From contig NZ_FNMV01000005.1 in NCBI RefSeq assembly GCF_900106645.1, positions 124,001 to 188,000 on the forward strand: a DNA stretch of 64,000 nucleotides, in the 5' to 3' direction. The translations under genes were made by a program, and so were the position numbers. Shown here piece by piece: positions 8,146 to 16,535 of the stretch (positions within the stretch are counted from its first letter, which is position 1; each line of letters begins with the position of its first letter). This DNA is from Flavobacterium degerlachei. Its GTDB lineage: Bacteria > Bacteroidota > Bacteroidia > Flavobacteriales > Flavobacteriaceae. The notes under the pieces are model-generated. The model did not search any database. It was not told where the DNA came from and saw only the letters and a list, made by a program, of their open reading frames with translations.

Positions 8146-9000
8146 ATGAAAATTAAACAATACCGAGACTTATTTATTGAAATGCTATCTCCAATTCATG
8201 GCGAAGGCGAAGCCGAAAGTTTCTTCTACTTAATATTAGAAGCAAAACATCAGTTGAAGAGAATTGATTTGGCTTTGCGTCCTGATCTGGACTTCTCTGA
8301 TGCAGAGATTTTGGTTTGGAATACTCTCGTGGATCAGTTGAAATTAGAAATTCCAGTTCAATACCTATTGGGAACAACTAGTTTTTATGGTTTAGATTTC
8401 AAAGTAAATTCATCTGTTTTAATTCCAAGGCCAGAAACGGAGGAATTAGTAGAATGGATTATAGAAAGTCAAAAATCAATAGCTGAAAGTCAAAAACTAA
8501 GAATTCTGGATATTGGGACTGGAAGTGGTTGTATCGCAATTTCATTGGCAAAAAACATTCCTGACGCAAGTGTTCACGCAATTGATGTTTCTGAAAAAGC
8601 TTTGGCTACAGCCAAAAAAAATGCAGAAACAAACAAAGTGGATGTGAATTTTATAATTCAAAACATCCTTCAAACCGAAGATTTGGGCCAGCAATTTGAC
8701 GTTATCGTTTCAAATCCTCCTTATGTTCGAAATTTAGAAAAACAAGAAATCAAGAAAAACGTTTTGGATAACGAACCACATTTGGCTCTTTTTGTGGAAG
8801 ACAATGACGCTTTGATTTTTTACAGAAAAATAGCCGAATTGGCTCATAAAAACCTGGTGCCAAACGGACAGTTGTTTTTTGAAATCAATCAGTATTTAGG
8901 AAAAGAGACAGTTGCTCTGCTAGCTGAAATGAATTTCAAAAACATCGAATTGCGCAAAGATATTTATGGGAATGACCGAATGATTAAAGCAACGGTTTAG
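8146..9000 (+). CDS. prmC: Peptide chain release factor N5-glutamine methyltransferase
   Basis: A 284-residue PrmC/HemK. It methylates the glutamine of the GGQ motif in release factors RF1 and RF2 using SAM. The N-terminal helical substrate domain comes first, then the SAM motif DIGTGSGCIA (about 122-131) and the catalytic NPPY (190-193). The frame extends 5' to a TTG at 8125 and another ATG at 8137, but MKIKQYRDLF at 8146 fits the family N-terminus best. Confidence 0.93.
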   Translation: MKIKQYRDLFIEMLSPIHGEGEAESFFYLILEAKHQLKRIDLALRPDLDFSDAEILVWNTLVDQLKLEIPVQYLLGTTSFYGLDFKVNSSVLIPRPETEELVEWIIESQKSIAESQKLRILDIGTGSGCIAISLAKNIPDASVHAIDVSEKALATAKKNAETNKVDVNFIIQNILQTEDLGQQFDVIVSNPPYVRNLEKQEIKKNVLDNEPHLALFVEDNDALIFYRKIAELAHKNLVPNGQLFFEINQYLGKETVALLAEMNFKNIELRKDIYGNDRMIKATV

Positions 9001-9050
9001 TAGCTAATATTGAGTTTGTATTAGTTTAAGCTAACGCTGCTTGTCGAAAA

Positions 9051-10295
9051 TTATTCATAACGCAAGGCTTCGATTGGATCTAGAAATGCGGCTTTTATCG
9101 CTGGATATAAACCAGAAACTATTGCCACAATAAAACTAGTCAGAAAAGCGGCAAAAATAGCAACCCACGGGATAACGAAGTCGAAACTAAAGGCTGTGGC
9201 GATTCCAAATCCTATCAATATCCCTAAAATAATACCCACAATACCTCCCAGTTGACCAATTAGTAAGGTTTCTATAAAAAACTGGATGGCAACGGTGGAA
9301 CGTTTTGCGCCCAAGGCTTTTCTAACTCCTATTTCTCTGGTGCGTTCTGTGACTGAAACGATCATAATATTCATCAAAGCAATGGAAGAGCCCAGGACGG
9401 TGATGATTCCTATTAACCAGGATGCGAGACCAAGGTATTTTGTGATTCCAAGGATTCTGTTAATAAGGTCGTCACTTCGCACAACGCCAAAATTATTGTC
9501 TTTTACTGGGCTCAATTTACGTACATTACGCATGGTAATGGTAGCATTATCAATGGCTTGGTCTAACAATTCTTTTTTGGTAACCATTACGCTCATGGTA
9601 TAATTAATATTGGGTGCTGTAAATAAAGATCGAGCCAATTGAATTGGAATTAGAACCCTTAAATCTTGTTTATTGCCAAAAGTAGAGCCTTTTTCTTTCA
9701 GTACGCCAATCACTTTAAATCGTGCCCCGCGTATAGAAATGGTTTTACCAATAGGATTAATATCTTTTAGGAGTCCTTTTTCAAAATCAGAACCCACAAC
9801 GCAAACATAGTTATTGTTGTCTATGTCAAAGCCTGTAAAGTTTCTCCCTAGGCTCGTTTCTAAACCAGAATTAGACATAAACTGTTCATCGACACCCAGA
9901 ACAGCTATTTCTGGATCGGTTTTGTTAGCTTCATATTTCACTTCTGCAGTAGAAGTTGCTGTAAACGACAGCGAAGTTTCAGAAAAGGGAAAGTTGTATT
10001 TGTTTTTGAAAGCCACTGCTTCAGAGTAGGAAATAATAGGGTTTATGATTTCGCGTTCCTCACCGCGTTGTCTTCCTATGATGTTTTCGTATTGTTTGAT
10101 ATTGAATGTGTTAGATCCCATCGATGCGAAATCAGAGGAGATAGTATTTTCTAAGGCAGAAACCACGGTTAGTATTCCAACTAAGGCGGTAATCCCTATG
10201 GCGATAATTAAAACGGTAAGAGTGGTTCGTAATAATTGTGTTCTGATCGAACCAACGGCAATCCGTACGTTTTCTTTGAATAAATTTAGCATCAT
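9051..10295 (-). CDS. MacB/FtsX-type ABC transporter permease
   Basis: A 414-residue permease with the MacB layout: one N-terminal membrane helix (about 20-45), a large periplasmic MacB-PCD domain (45-290), then three C-terminal helices with the FtsX-family core, including ERTREIGVRKALGAK near 318-332. Such proteins couple cytosolic ATP hydrolysis to extrusion or to mechanical work in the periplasm. No ATPase partner is adjacent. Two ATG codons open the frame (10295 and 10292). Confidence 0.88.
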   Translation of the reverse strand: MMLNLFKENVRIAVGSIRTQLLRTTLTVLIIAIGITALVGILTVVSALENTISSDFASMGSNTFNIKQYENIIGRQRGEEREIINPIISYSEAVAFKNKYNFPFSETSLSFTATSTAEVKYEANKTDPEIAVLGVDEQFMSNSGLETSLGRNFTGFDIDNNNYVCVVGSDFEKGLLKDINPIGKTISIRGARFKVIGVLKEKGSTFGNKQDLRVLIPIQLARSLFTAPNINYTMSVMVTKKELLDQAIDNATITMRNVRKLSPVKDNNFGVVRSDDLINRILGITKYLGLASWLIGIITVLGSSIALMNIMIVSVTERTREIGVRKALGAKRSTVAIQFFIETLLIGQLGGIVGIILGILIGFGIATAFSFDFVIPWVAIFAAFLTSFIVAIVSGLYPAIKAAFLDPIEALRYE

Positions 10296-10403
10296 AGTAG
10301 TTTGACACGAAAATACAATTTTTGTTACAAGTTTGTTTTGGAAGGAGCATTATTTATTTTAAAAATAAGATATTTGCAGCATGAAATTTAAGATTTAATT
10401 CCA

Positions 10404-10418
10404 GATAGCTATCGGGAT
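10404..10418. repeat. GATAGCTATCGGGAT palindromic repeat, copy 1
   Basis: A 15-base sequence with the palindromic core GATAGCTATC. The same 15 bases recur at 16489-16503. It lies in the gap between the divergent ABC permease and hisS. Confidence 0.6.
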
Positions 10419-10460
10419 GGGTTTTAGATTTTATTAATGAAATATGATTTTAGACATAAT

Positions 10461-10488
10461 AAATCTAAAATCTACAATCTATAATCTA
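10461..10488. repeat. Degenerate 7-base tandem repeat before hisS
   Basis: Four units of AAATCTA or close variants (AAATCTA, AAATCTA, CAATCTA, TAATCTA) end ten bases before the hisS ATG. The same unit forms a longer array at 45733-45781. Confidence 0.7.
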
Positions 10489-10497
10489 CAATTAATA

Positions 10498-11868
10498 ATG
10501 GCATCAAAACCGAGTATACCTAAAGGAACAAGAGATTTTTCACCTGCTGAGGTGGCAAAACGACAATATATCATGCAAATTATCAAGAGTAATTTTGAGA
10601 AATTTGGTTTCCAACCTATAGAAACACCTTCATTTGAAAACTCTGAAACTCTTATGGGGAAATATGGAGAGGAAGGCGACCGTTTAATTTTCAAGATATT
10701 AAATTCAGGTGATTATTTGGCGAAAGCCAATGCAGCCCATTTGGAATCTAAGGATAGTACTAAATTAACTTCTAGTATTTCTGAGAAAGCTTTGCGTTAC
10801 GATCTGACTGTACCATTTGCAAGATATGTGGTGCAACACCAGAACGATATTGAATTTCCTTTTAAAAGATACCAAATTCAACCAGTTTGGCGTGCTGACA
10901 GACCGCAAAAAGGCCGTTTTAGAGAGTTTTTTCAATGTGATGCCGATGTTGTAGGTTCAAAGTCCTTGTGGCAAGAAGTAGAATTGGTTCAGCTTTACGA
11001 CATGGTTTTTACAGATTTGGGACTGAAAGGGGCTACTATTAAAATCAATAACAGAAAAATTTTATCTGGAATTGCTGAGGTAATTGGCGCATCAGATAAA
11101 TTGATTGATTTTACTGTAGCTCTTGATAAACTAGACAAAATAGGAGAGGATGGCGTAAAAAAGGAAATGATCGAAAAAGGAATTTCAGAGGAAGCTATAA
11201 CTAAAGTACAGCCTCTATTTAATTTCACGGGATCTATTTCAGAGAAAATCGAAAAACTATCGCAACTATTAGCTTCTTCAGAGGAAGGAATGAAAGGCGT
11301 TGAAGAGTTGCGTTTTATTTGTGATAACACAATGAATTTAGGATTGTCAACAGCAGTTCTGGACCTTGATGTTACTTTGGCTCGAGGCTTGAATTATTAT
11401 ACCGGAGCAATCTTTGAAGTGGCACCGCCAAAAGAAGTAGCTATGGGATCCATAGGTGGTGGTGGACGATATGATGATTTGACAGGTATTTTTGGCTTAA
11501 AAAATATGAGTGGTGTCGGGATTTCTTTCGGACTAGACCGTATTTATCTAGTGGTCGAAGAATTGAATCTATTTCCAAAAACAGTTACCGCAACTACAAA
11601 AGCATTGTTTATTAATTACGGAGATAACGAAGCTTTTTATGCAATGAAAGCAATCCAGCAATTAAGGACTTCAGGTATAAAAGTAGAATTGTATCCAGAC
11701 AATGCAAAAGTAGCAAAGCAATTTCAGCATGCTGATAGACGTAATATTCCTTATGCGGTGATTATAGGAGAAAATGAAATGGCATCTGGCAGTTTTGCTC
11801 TGAAAAACTTGGAGACTGGAGACCAACTTTCACTTGATTTTGAAGGATTAAAAAAGGCACTTTTGTAA
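10498..11868 (+). CDS. hisS: Histidyl-tRNA synthetase
   Basis: A 456-residue class II synthetase that charges tRNA-His. Motif 1 is in the N-terminal part beginning KGTRDFSP, motif 2 at [13 protein letters not shown], the histidine-binding motifs are [15 protein letters not shown] and [11 protein letters not shown], and motif 3 lies near [10 protein letters not shown]. The C-terminal anticodon-binding domain follows. The open frame begins earlier at 10444, but the ATG at 10498 fits the family start ([10 protein letters not shown]). It ends with a strong hairpin. Confidence 0.97.
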   Translation: MASKPSIPKGTRDFSPAEVAKRQYIMQIIKSNFEKFGFQPIETPSFENSETLMGKYGEEGDRLIFKILNSGDYLAKANAAHLESKDSTKLTSSISEKALRYDLTVPFARYVVQHQNDIEFPFKRYQIQPVWRADRPQKGRFREFFQCDADVVGSKSLWQEVELVQLYDMVFTDLGLKGATIKINNRKILSGIAEVIGASDKLIDFTVALDKLDKIGEDGVKKEMIEKGISEEAITKVQPLFNFTGSISEKIEKLSQLLASSEEGMKGVEELRFICDNTMNLGLSTAVLDLDVTLARGLNYYTGAIFEVAPPKEVAMGSIGGGGRYDDLTGIFGLKNMSGVGISFGLDRIYLVVEELNLFPKTVTATTKALFINYGDNEAFYAMKAIQQLRTSGIKVELYPDNAKVAKQFQHADRRNIPYAVIIGENEMASGSFALKNLETGDQLSLDFEGLKKALL

Positions 11869-11883
11869 ATAAATTTCAGGCAT

Positions 11884-11920
11884 AAAAAAAAGCTTTGTTT
11901 AAATAAACGAAGCTTTTTTT
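11884..11920 (+). terminator. Terminator after hisS
   Basis: A long stem, AAAAAAAGCTT(T)GTTTA paired with TAAAC(G)AAGCTTTTTTT (one T-G wobble), ends in a run of seven T, 16 bases past the hisS stop. Confidence 0.85.
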
Positions 11921-12108
11921 AATATGGGGTAATCACGAATTAATAATTATACAGTAACTAACCATATTTTAGATCAGAACCGGTAACAAACTTATAGAAA
12001 CTAAACCGTAATACTCTTAAAATAATCTTAAAATTTAGGTTCTGTTTAGGGATGGATGTTTAAAGATTAAAATTCAGTAGATAAAGGATAATCAAAAAAG
12101 AATGACAA

Positions 12109-12141
12109 TTTGACATTTAGGTAGAATTGGCAGTACTTTTG
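12109..12141 (+). promoter_or_regulatory. grpE-dnaJ promoter, Bacteroidetes type
   Basis: TTTG (12109-12112) and TACTTTTG (12134-12141) are separated by 21 bases, and the start codon is at 12164. The 11 bases CAGTACTTTTG are identical to those in the dnaA promoter. No CIRCE inverted repeat was seen nearby. Confidence 0.7.
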
Positions 12142-12163
12142 CAATCCATAGAAAAGTGCAAAA

Positions 12164-12739
12164 ATGATGTTTAAAAATATTTTTAAAAATAAAGGTAATA
12201 TGACTACTGAAAATACAGAAATCGATAAAGAGATGGATGATGTAACATTAGAAAACAACACGAACGAAGAGGTTGTTGCTGATGAGTTAAGTGTAGAAGA
12301 GCAATTGACGCAAGACTTAGCGAAAGAGAAAGATAAATATTTACGATTATTTGCTGAATTTGAAAATTATAAAAGAAGAACTTCAAAAGAGCGTATAGAG
12401 TTGTTTAAAACTGCTAACCAAGAAGTTTTGTTGGTTATGCTACCTGTTTTGGACGATTTTGACAGAGCAATGGTCGAAATAAGTAAGTCTGATGATAAAT
12501 TACTTTTAAAAGGAGTGGAGTTAATCCATGAAAAATTAAAAGGTACTTTAGTTTCAAAAGGGCTAGAGCAAGTTGAGATTAAGAATGGTGACACATTTGA
12601 TGCTGATTTTGCTGAGGCAATCACGCAAATTCCAGCTCCATCTCCAAAGATGAAAGGGAAAATTGTTGATGTGATTGAAAAAGGATACAAATTAGGCGAT
12701 AAAATTATTCGTTTTCCAAAAGTTGTTATTGGGCAATAG
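12164..12739 (+). CDS. grpE: Nucleotide exchange factor GrpE
   Basis: A 191-residue GrpE: an acidic, low-complexity N-terminus (about 20-45), a long coiled-coil helix (45-110, with FAEFENYKRRTSKERIELFK), and a C-terminal beta-domain containing GDTFDADFAEAITQ and the terminal GYKLGDKIIRFPKVVIGQ signature. It promotes ADP release from DnaK in the cytosol. Starts at 12164, 12167 or 12200 are possible. dnaJ follows 103 bases downstream in the same direction, but dnaK is not in the window. Confidence 0.95.
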   Translation: MMFKNIFKNKGNMTTENTEIDKEMDDVTLENNTNEEVVADELSVEEQLTQDLAKEKDKYLRLFAEFENYKRRTSKERIELFKTANQEVLLVMLPVLDDFDRAMVEISKSDDKLLLKGVELIHEKLKGTLVSKGLEQVEIKNGDTFDADFAEAITQIPAPSPKMKGKIVDVIEKGYKLGDKIIRFPKVVIGQ

Positions 12740-12745
12740 TGGAGT

Positions 12746-12818
12746 TGCGATTCGTCGCATCCAATTAATATAAAAGGCGCAATAAGTAACGTCTGTACCA
12801 GTAATGCGATTGGTCGCA
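12746..12818. repeat. Twin 14-base palindromes between grpE and dnaJ
   Basis: TGCGATTCGTCGCA (12746-12759) and TGCGATTGGTCGCA (12805-12818) differ at one base. Each pairs TGCGA with TCGCA around a 4-base loop. They lie 45 bases apart in the otherwise featureless grpE-dnaJ spacer. Function unknown; small mRNA hairpins or paired operator-like sites are both possible. Confidence 0.55.
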
Positions 12819-12842
12819 GTTGTGCCATTCAAAAATATAAAA

Positions 12843-13964
12843 ATGAAAAAAGATTTTTACGAGATATTAGGTATTTCAAAAAGTGCAGATGCTGCAGCAA
12901 TAAAGAAAGCCTACAGAAAAAAAGCATTAGAGCATCATCCTGACAAGAACCCTGACGACAAATCGGCAGAAGAAAAGTTTAAATTAGCTGCTGAGGCTTA
13001 TGAGGTTTTAAGTGACCCAAACAAAAAAGCGAAATACGATCAATATGGTCATCAAGCTTTTGACGGTTCCGGCGGTTTTGGCGGAGGCGGTCACGGCGGA
13101 ATGAATATGGATGACATTTTCAGCCAGTTTGGAGATATTTTCGGTAGTGCCTTTGGTGGTGGTGGCGGATTTGGTGGCGGTGGCGGAGGTCAACGTAGAA
13201 CCAAAGGAAGCAATCTTCGCATCAAAGTGAAATTGACGCTTGAGGAAATTGCAAATGGAGTTGAGAAGAAAGTAAAAGTAAAACGTAAAGTGCAAGCACC
13301 AGGCGTTTCTTATAGAACTTGTTCTACCTGTAATGGGCAAGGTCAAGTAATGAGAGTAACTAATACGATATTGGGAAGAATGCAATCAGCTTCTACTTGT
13401 CCTACTTGTGCAGGTTCAGGCCAGATTTTGGACAAAAAACCAGCTGAAGCAGACTCACAAGGGATGATTACTGAGGACGATACCGTTTCTATAAAAATTC
13501 CTGCAGGTGTAGTTGACGGAATGCAATTGAAAGTTTCTAATAAAGGGAACGATGCTCCAGGGAACAGTGTTCCAGGAGATTTAATTGTAGCTATTGAAGA
13601 GTTGGAGCACCAATTCTTGAAACGCGAAGGTGAGAATTTACATTATGATTTATATATCAGTTTTTCTGAAGCGGTTCTTGGTATATCAAAAGATATCGAA
13701 GCTATAAACGGAAAAGTGAGAATTAAACTGGAAGAAGGAATTCAATCAGGTAAAATTCTGAGATTAAAAGGAAAAGGAATTCCTAGTATCAACGGTTACG
13801 GAAATGGTGATTTGTTAGTACATGTGAATGTATGGACGCCAAAAACCTTAAACAAGGACCAAAAACAATTTTTCGAGAAGAATTTGACAGATGAAAATTT
13901 CATCCCAAATCCTGAAAAATCAGATAAATCATTTTTTGAGAAAGTAAAAGATATGTTTTCGTAA
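12843..13964 (+). CDS. dnaJ: Chaperone DnaJ with a reduced zinc finger
   Basis: A 373-residue type I Hsp40: J domain (residues 1-70, HPD at 32-34), a Gly/Phe-rich region (72-116), a zinc-binding region, and the two C-terminal beta-domains. It stimulates DnaK ATPase and delivers substrates. Only two CxxCxGxG motifs are present (C160/C163 and C186/C189) instead of four; their spacing matches motifs 2 and 3 of E. coli DnaJ, so one zinc centre is kept. The frame extends upstream to 12804, but [10 protein letters not shown] at 12843 is the clear family start. Confidence 0.95.
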   Translation: MKKDFYEILGISKSADAAAIKKAYRKKALEHHPDKNPDDKSAEEKFKLAAEAYEVLSDPNKKAKYDQYGHQAFDGSGGFGGGGHGGMNMDDIFSQFGDIFGSAFGGGGGFGGGGGGQRRTKGSNLRIKVKLTLEEIANGVEKKVKVKRKVQAPGVSYRTCSTCNGQGQVMRVTNTILGRMQSASTCPTCAGSGQILDKKPAEADSQGMITEDDTVSIKIPAGVVDGMQLKVSNKGNDAPGNSVPGDLIVAIEELEHQFLKREGENLHYDLYISFSEAVLGISKDIEAINGKVRIKLEEGIQSGKILRLKGKGIPSINGYGNGDLLVHVNVWTPKTLNKDQKQFFEKNLTDENFIPNPEKSDKSFFEKVKDMFS

Positions 13965-13998
13965 TTTTTAGAAAGCTTAAAAATTCAAAATAAGTTTC

Positions 13999-14031
13999 CC
14001 CACCCTTGTGAAAATAAGGGTGGGTTTTTTT
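13999..14031 (+). terminator. Terminator after dnaJ
   Basis: A 9-bp perfect stem, CCCACCCTT/AAGGGTGGG (13999-14007 and 14016-14024), is followed by seven T. Classical rho-independent form, 35 bases past the dnaJ stop. Confidence 0.92.
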
Positions 14032-14093
14032 ATGTAACAATTAGACCTATTTCGATACTAATTATTTACTTTTACACAAATTCAAAATTCAGC

Positions 14094-15017
14094 ATGAGTA
14101 CCTTACTTGAAGTTAATAAAGTAGTGAAGCAATACGGTGATTACGTGGCGCTTAACGAAGTTTCGTTATCCGTTCCTAAGGGCAGTATTTATGGACTGTT
14201 AGGTCCAAATGGTGCCGGAAAAACATCACTGATCCGAATAATAAATCAAATTACTTTACCAGATAGCGGCGAAATCATCCTTGACGGTGAAAAGTTGCAG
14301 CCCAAGCATGTTCAATATATTGGATATCTTCCTGAAGAAAGAGGATTGTACAATAGTATGAAAGTGGGAGAGCAATGTTTGTATTTGGCTCAAATGAAAG
14401 GCTTGTCTAAAGCCGAAGCTAAAAAACAATTGAACTATTGGTTTGAAAGATTAGAAATTCAAGGCTGGTGGAACAAGAAAGTACAAGAGCTATCTAAAGG
14501 AATGGCCCAAAAAATCCAGTTTGTCGTTTGTGTGCTGCACAAGCCTAAATTGTTGATTTTTGATGAGCCTTTTTCTGGTTTTGATCCCGTGAATGCCAAC
14601 ATTATAAAAGATGAAATACTTGCTTTGAGAGAAGAGGGAGCTACTATAATTTTCTCTACACACCGTATGGAAAGTGTGGAAGAGTTATGTGACCATATCG
14701 CTTTAATTCATAAATCGAATAAGCTCATAGAGGGGAAGTTAGATGACGTTAAAAGAAACTTTAAGACAAATAGTTTCGAAGTTGGAATTTTATCTGACAA
14801 TGTAGAAGGTCTAATGTATGATATTACGCAAAAATTTACTGTTGGTCCCGCAAATTTCAAATCGCTTAGCAATGAGTTGAAACTCGAAATTCAACTAGGA
14901 AATGCCATGCCAAATGAATTACTGAATGTCTTGACACAACGCGGACAGGTAACCCATTTTGTGGAGAAAATACCTAGCGTAAATGATATTTTTATCCAAA
15001 CTGTAAGCGAAAAGTAA
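14094..15017 (+). CDS. ABC transporter ATP-binding protein (NatA-like)
   Basis: A 307-residue ABC ATPase with Walker A GPNGAGKT (37-44), signature LSKGM and Walker B LLIFDEPFSGFDP followed by the STHRM switch histidine. The extra C-terminal domain after about residue 220 is usual in ATPases partnered with ABC-2 permeases. The permease gene starts 19 bases downstream, so the two form an exporter of the NatAB kind; substrate not identifiable. Confidence 0.93.
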   Translation: MSTLLEVNKVVKQYGDYVALNEVSLSVPKGSIYGLLGPNGAGKTSLIRIINQITLPDSGEIILDGEKLQPKHVQYIGYLPEERGLYNSMKVGEQCLYLAQMKGLSKAEAKKQLNYWFERLEIQGWWNKKVQELSKGMAQKIQFVVCVLHKPKLLIFDEPFSGFDPVNANIIKDEILALREEGATIIFSTHRMESVEELCDHIALIHKSNKLIEGKLDDVKRNFKTNSFEVGILSDNVEGLMYDITQKFTVGPANFKSLSNELKLEIQLGNAMPNELLNVLTQRGQVTHFVEKIPSVNDIFIQTVSEK

Positions 15018-15036
15018 ATTATAATTTAGAACTCCT

Positions 15037-16353
15037 ATGAGTATTATTTCATTAATCATAAAAAGAGAATTTGTTGCCAAAGTGCGTAATAAATCTTTTA
15101 TTGTTATGACCTTTTTAAGTCCGTTACTTTTTGTTGGAATTGCCGCATTTGTGGGCTATTTAAGTTCTATGAAAGCGGAAACTAAACGGATCGCGATTCA
15201 TGACGAATCAGGTTTATTTGTCAATGAGTTTGTTTCTAAAAACAGTGATAAAAGCGGATATAAATATGTTGATTTATCGCTGATTGATGCAAAGTTTCTC
15301 AAGGATAGCATTACAAATGAAAGCTACGAGGGATTACTTTTGATTCCTAAAACGACTAATGTAGCTGATCTAGAAAGCAAGATCCAATTCATATCAAATG
15401 ATAGTCCCAGCATTTCATTTATTGAAAATGTACAAAGTATCGTTGCTAATAAAATAACCAATATTAACCTTTTAGAGGCAAAATTGGATACAGAAGCAAT
15501 TAAAAATGCACAGTCAAAAGTAAATATTAGTCTTGCCAAAGCCTCAGGAGAACAAAGTGTAAAAGGACTCAACGAAATTAAAATTGCCATTGGTGGCGGA
15601 TTTGGTTATTTGATTATGATGTTCATCATTATCTACGGAAACATGGTGATGCGTTCAGTGATTGAAGAAAAAACCAATCGAATTATAGAGATAATTATTT
15701 CTTCGGTAAAACCATTCCAATTAATGATTGGTAAAATCATAGGGACATCGTTAGCCGGAATCCTACAGTTCTTTATTTGGGCTGTAATAGGACTTTCCTT
15801 GATGTTTGCCGCTTCAGTGTTTTTTGGTGTAAACGTTGGGCCAACTGCTAAAGTTTCACCAGAAATGATGCAGCAAGCGCAGAATGAATTTGCTGGTCCT
15901 GCCCAAATGTATATCAAAGAGTTGTGGAACTTGCCTATCGCAAGCATTCTCATCGGTTTTGTCGTTTATTTCATAGGTGGTTATTTCTTATACAGTTCGT
16001 TTTACGCAGCAATTGGTGCAGCTGTAGATAATCAAACAGACTCTCAGCAATTTTTGTTGCCTATCATTATGCCATTAATGTTGAGTGTTTATGTTGGTTT
16101 TTTCAGCGTAATGAGTGATCCGCATGGAACTTTAGCAGTCGTTTTTTCAATGATTCCGCTTACATCACCCATTGTGATGTTGATGCGAATCCCGTTTGGT
16201 GTACCTTTGTGGCAAATTGCAATATCGGTAACGCTATTATTTGCTACTTTCTTTTCAGTGGTTTGGTTTGCTGCTAAAATATACCGCGTTGGAATATTGA
16301 TGTACGGTAAAAAGCCCACATGGAAAGAGTTGTATAAATGGTTAAAATATTAA
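15037..16353 (+). CDS. ABC-2 family transporter permease (NatB-like)
   Basis: A 438-residue membrane protein: one N-terminal helix (about 22-42, the KSFIVMTFLSPLLFVGIAAF region), a large periplasmic loop (45-185), then a cluster of five or six helices from 190 to the end. The EEKTNRIIEIIISSVKPFQL stretch after the second helix is characteristic of ABC-2/NatB permeases. It forms the membrane half of the exporter with the ATPase immediately upstream. Confidence 0.92.
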   Translation: MSIISLIIKREFVAKVRNKSFIVMTFLSPLLFVGIAAFVGYLSSMKAETKRIAIHDESGLFVNEFVSKNSDKSGYKYVDLSLIDAKFLKDSITNESYEGLLLIPKTTNVADLESKIQFISNDSPSISFIENVQSIVANKITNINLLEAKLDTEAIKNAQSKVNISLAKASGEQSVKGLNEIKIAIGGGFGYLIMMFIIIYGNMVMRSVIEEKTNRIIEIIISSVKPFQLMIGKIIGTSLAGILQFFIWAVIGLSLMFAASVFFGVNVGPTAKVSPEMMQQAQNEFAGPAQMYIKELWNLPIASILIGFVVYFIGGYFLYSSFYAAIGAAVDNQTDSQQFLLPIIMPLMLSVYVGFFSVMSDPHGTLAVVFSMIPLTSPIVMLMRIPFGVPLWQIAISVTLLFATFFSVVWFAAKIYRVGILMYGKKPTWKELYKWLKY

Positions 16354-16361
16354 AATAATTT

Positions 16362-16446
16362 GGAGCTATTTCCCGCTTTTCGCTGCAATCTTTTTACTTC
16401 GCCAAAAAGGCGAATCTAAAAAGGATTTTCACTACAATCGGGGCTA
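16362..16446 (-). repeat. Structured interspersed element, copy A (variable-core hairpin)
   Basis: Read on the minus strand, the left arm TAGCCCCGAT plus GTGAAAATCC and the right arm AAAAAGATTGCAGCGAA plus AGCGGGAAATAGCTCC flank a central hairpin TTCGCC/GGCGAA (16398-16414). Copies at 26077-26181 and 34953-35054 keep the same arms with different cores. The outer pairing here is CCCG with CGGG. It lies just after the ABC permease gene. It may belong to a known flavobacterial structured RNA class such as Flavo-1, which I could not check. Confidence 0.75.
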
Positions 16447-16488
16447 CAAAATCAGGTTAAAAATAATCAAGTGAACTTCAGTGATCAC

Positions 16489-16503
16489 GATAGCTATCGG
16501 GAT
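16489..16503. repeat. GATAGCTATCGGGAT palindromic repeat, copy 2
   Basis: Identical over 15 bases to 10404-10418; here the palindrome extends to CGATAGCTATCG (16488-16499). It sits between element copy A and the response-regulator gene. Confidence 0.6.
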
Positions 16504-16535
16504 TGCGAACTTTGCGGTAAAACCACAAAATAATT

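Noticed and set aside
10404..10418. Operator for hisS or the ABC permease
   Set aside because: The same 15 bases occur at 16489 beside unrelated genes, so a dispersed repeat is the simpler view.
12367..12828. A 153-codon frame antisense to grpE
   Set aside because: It overlaps a certain gene on the other strand and its residues show no family or sensible signal.
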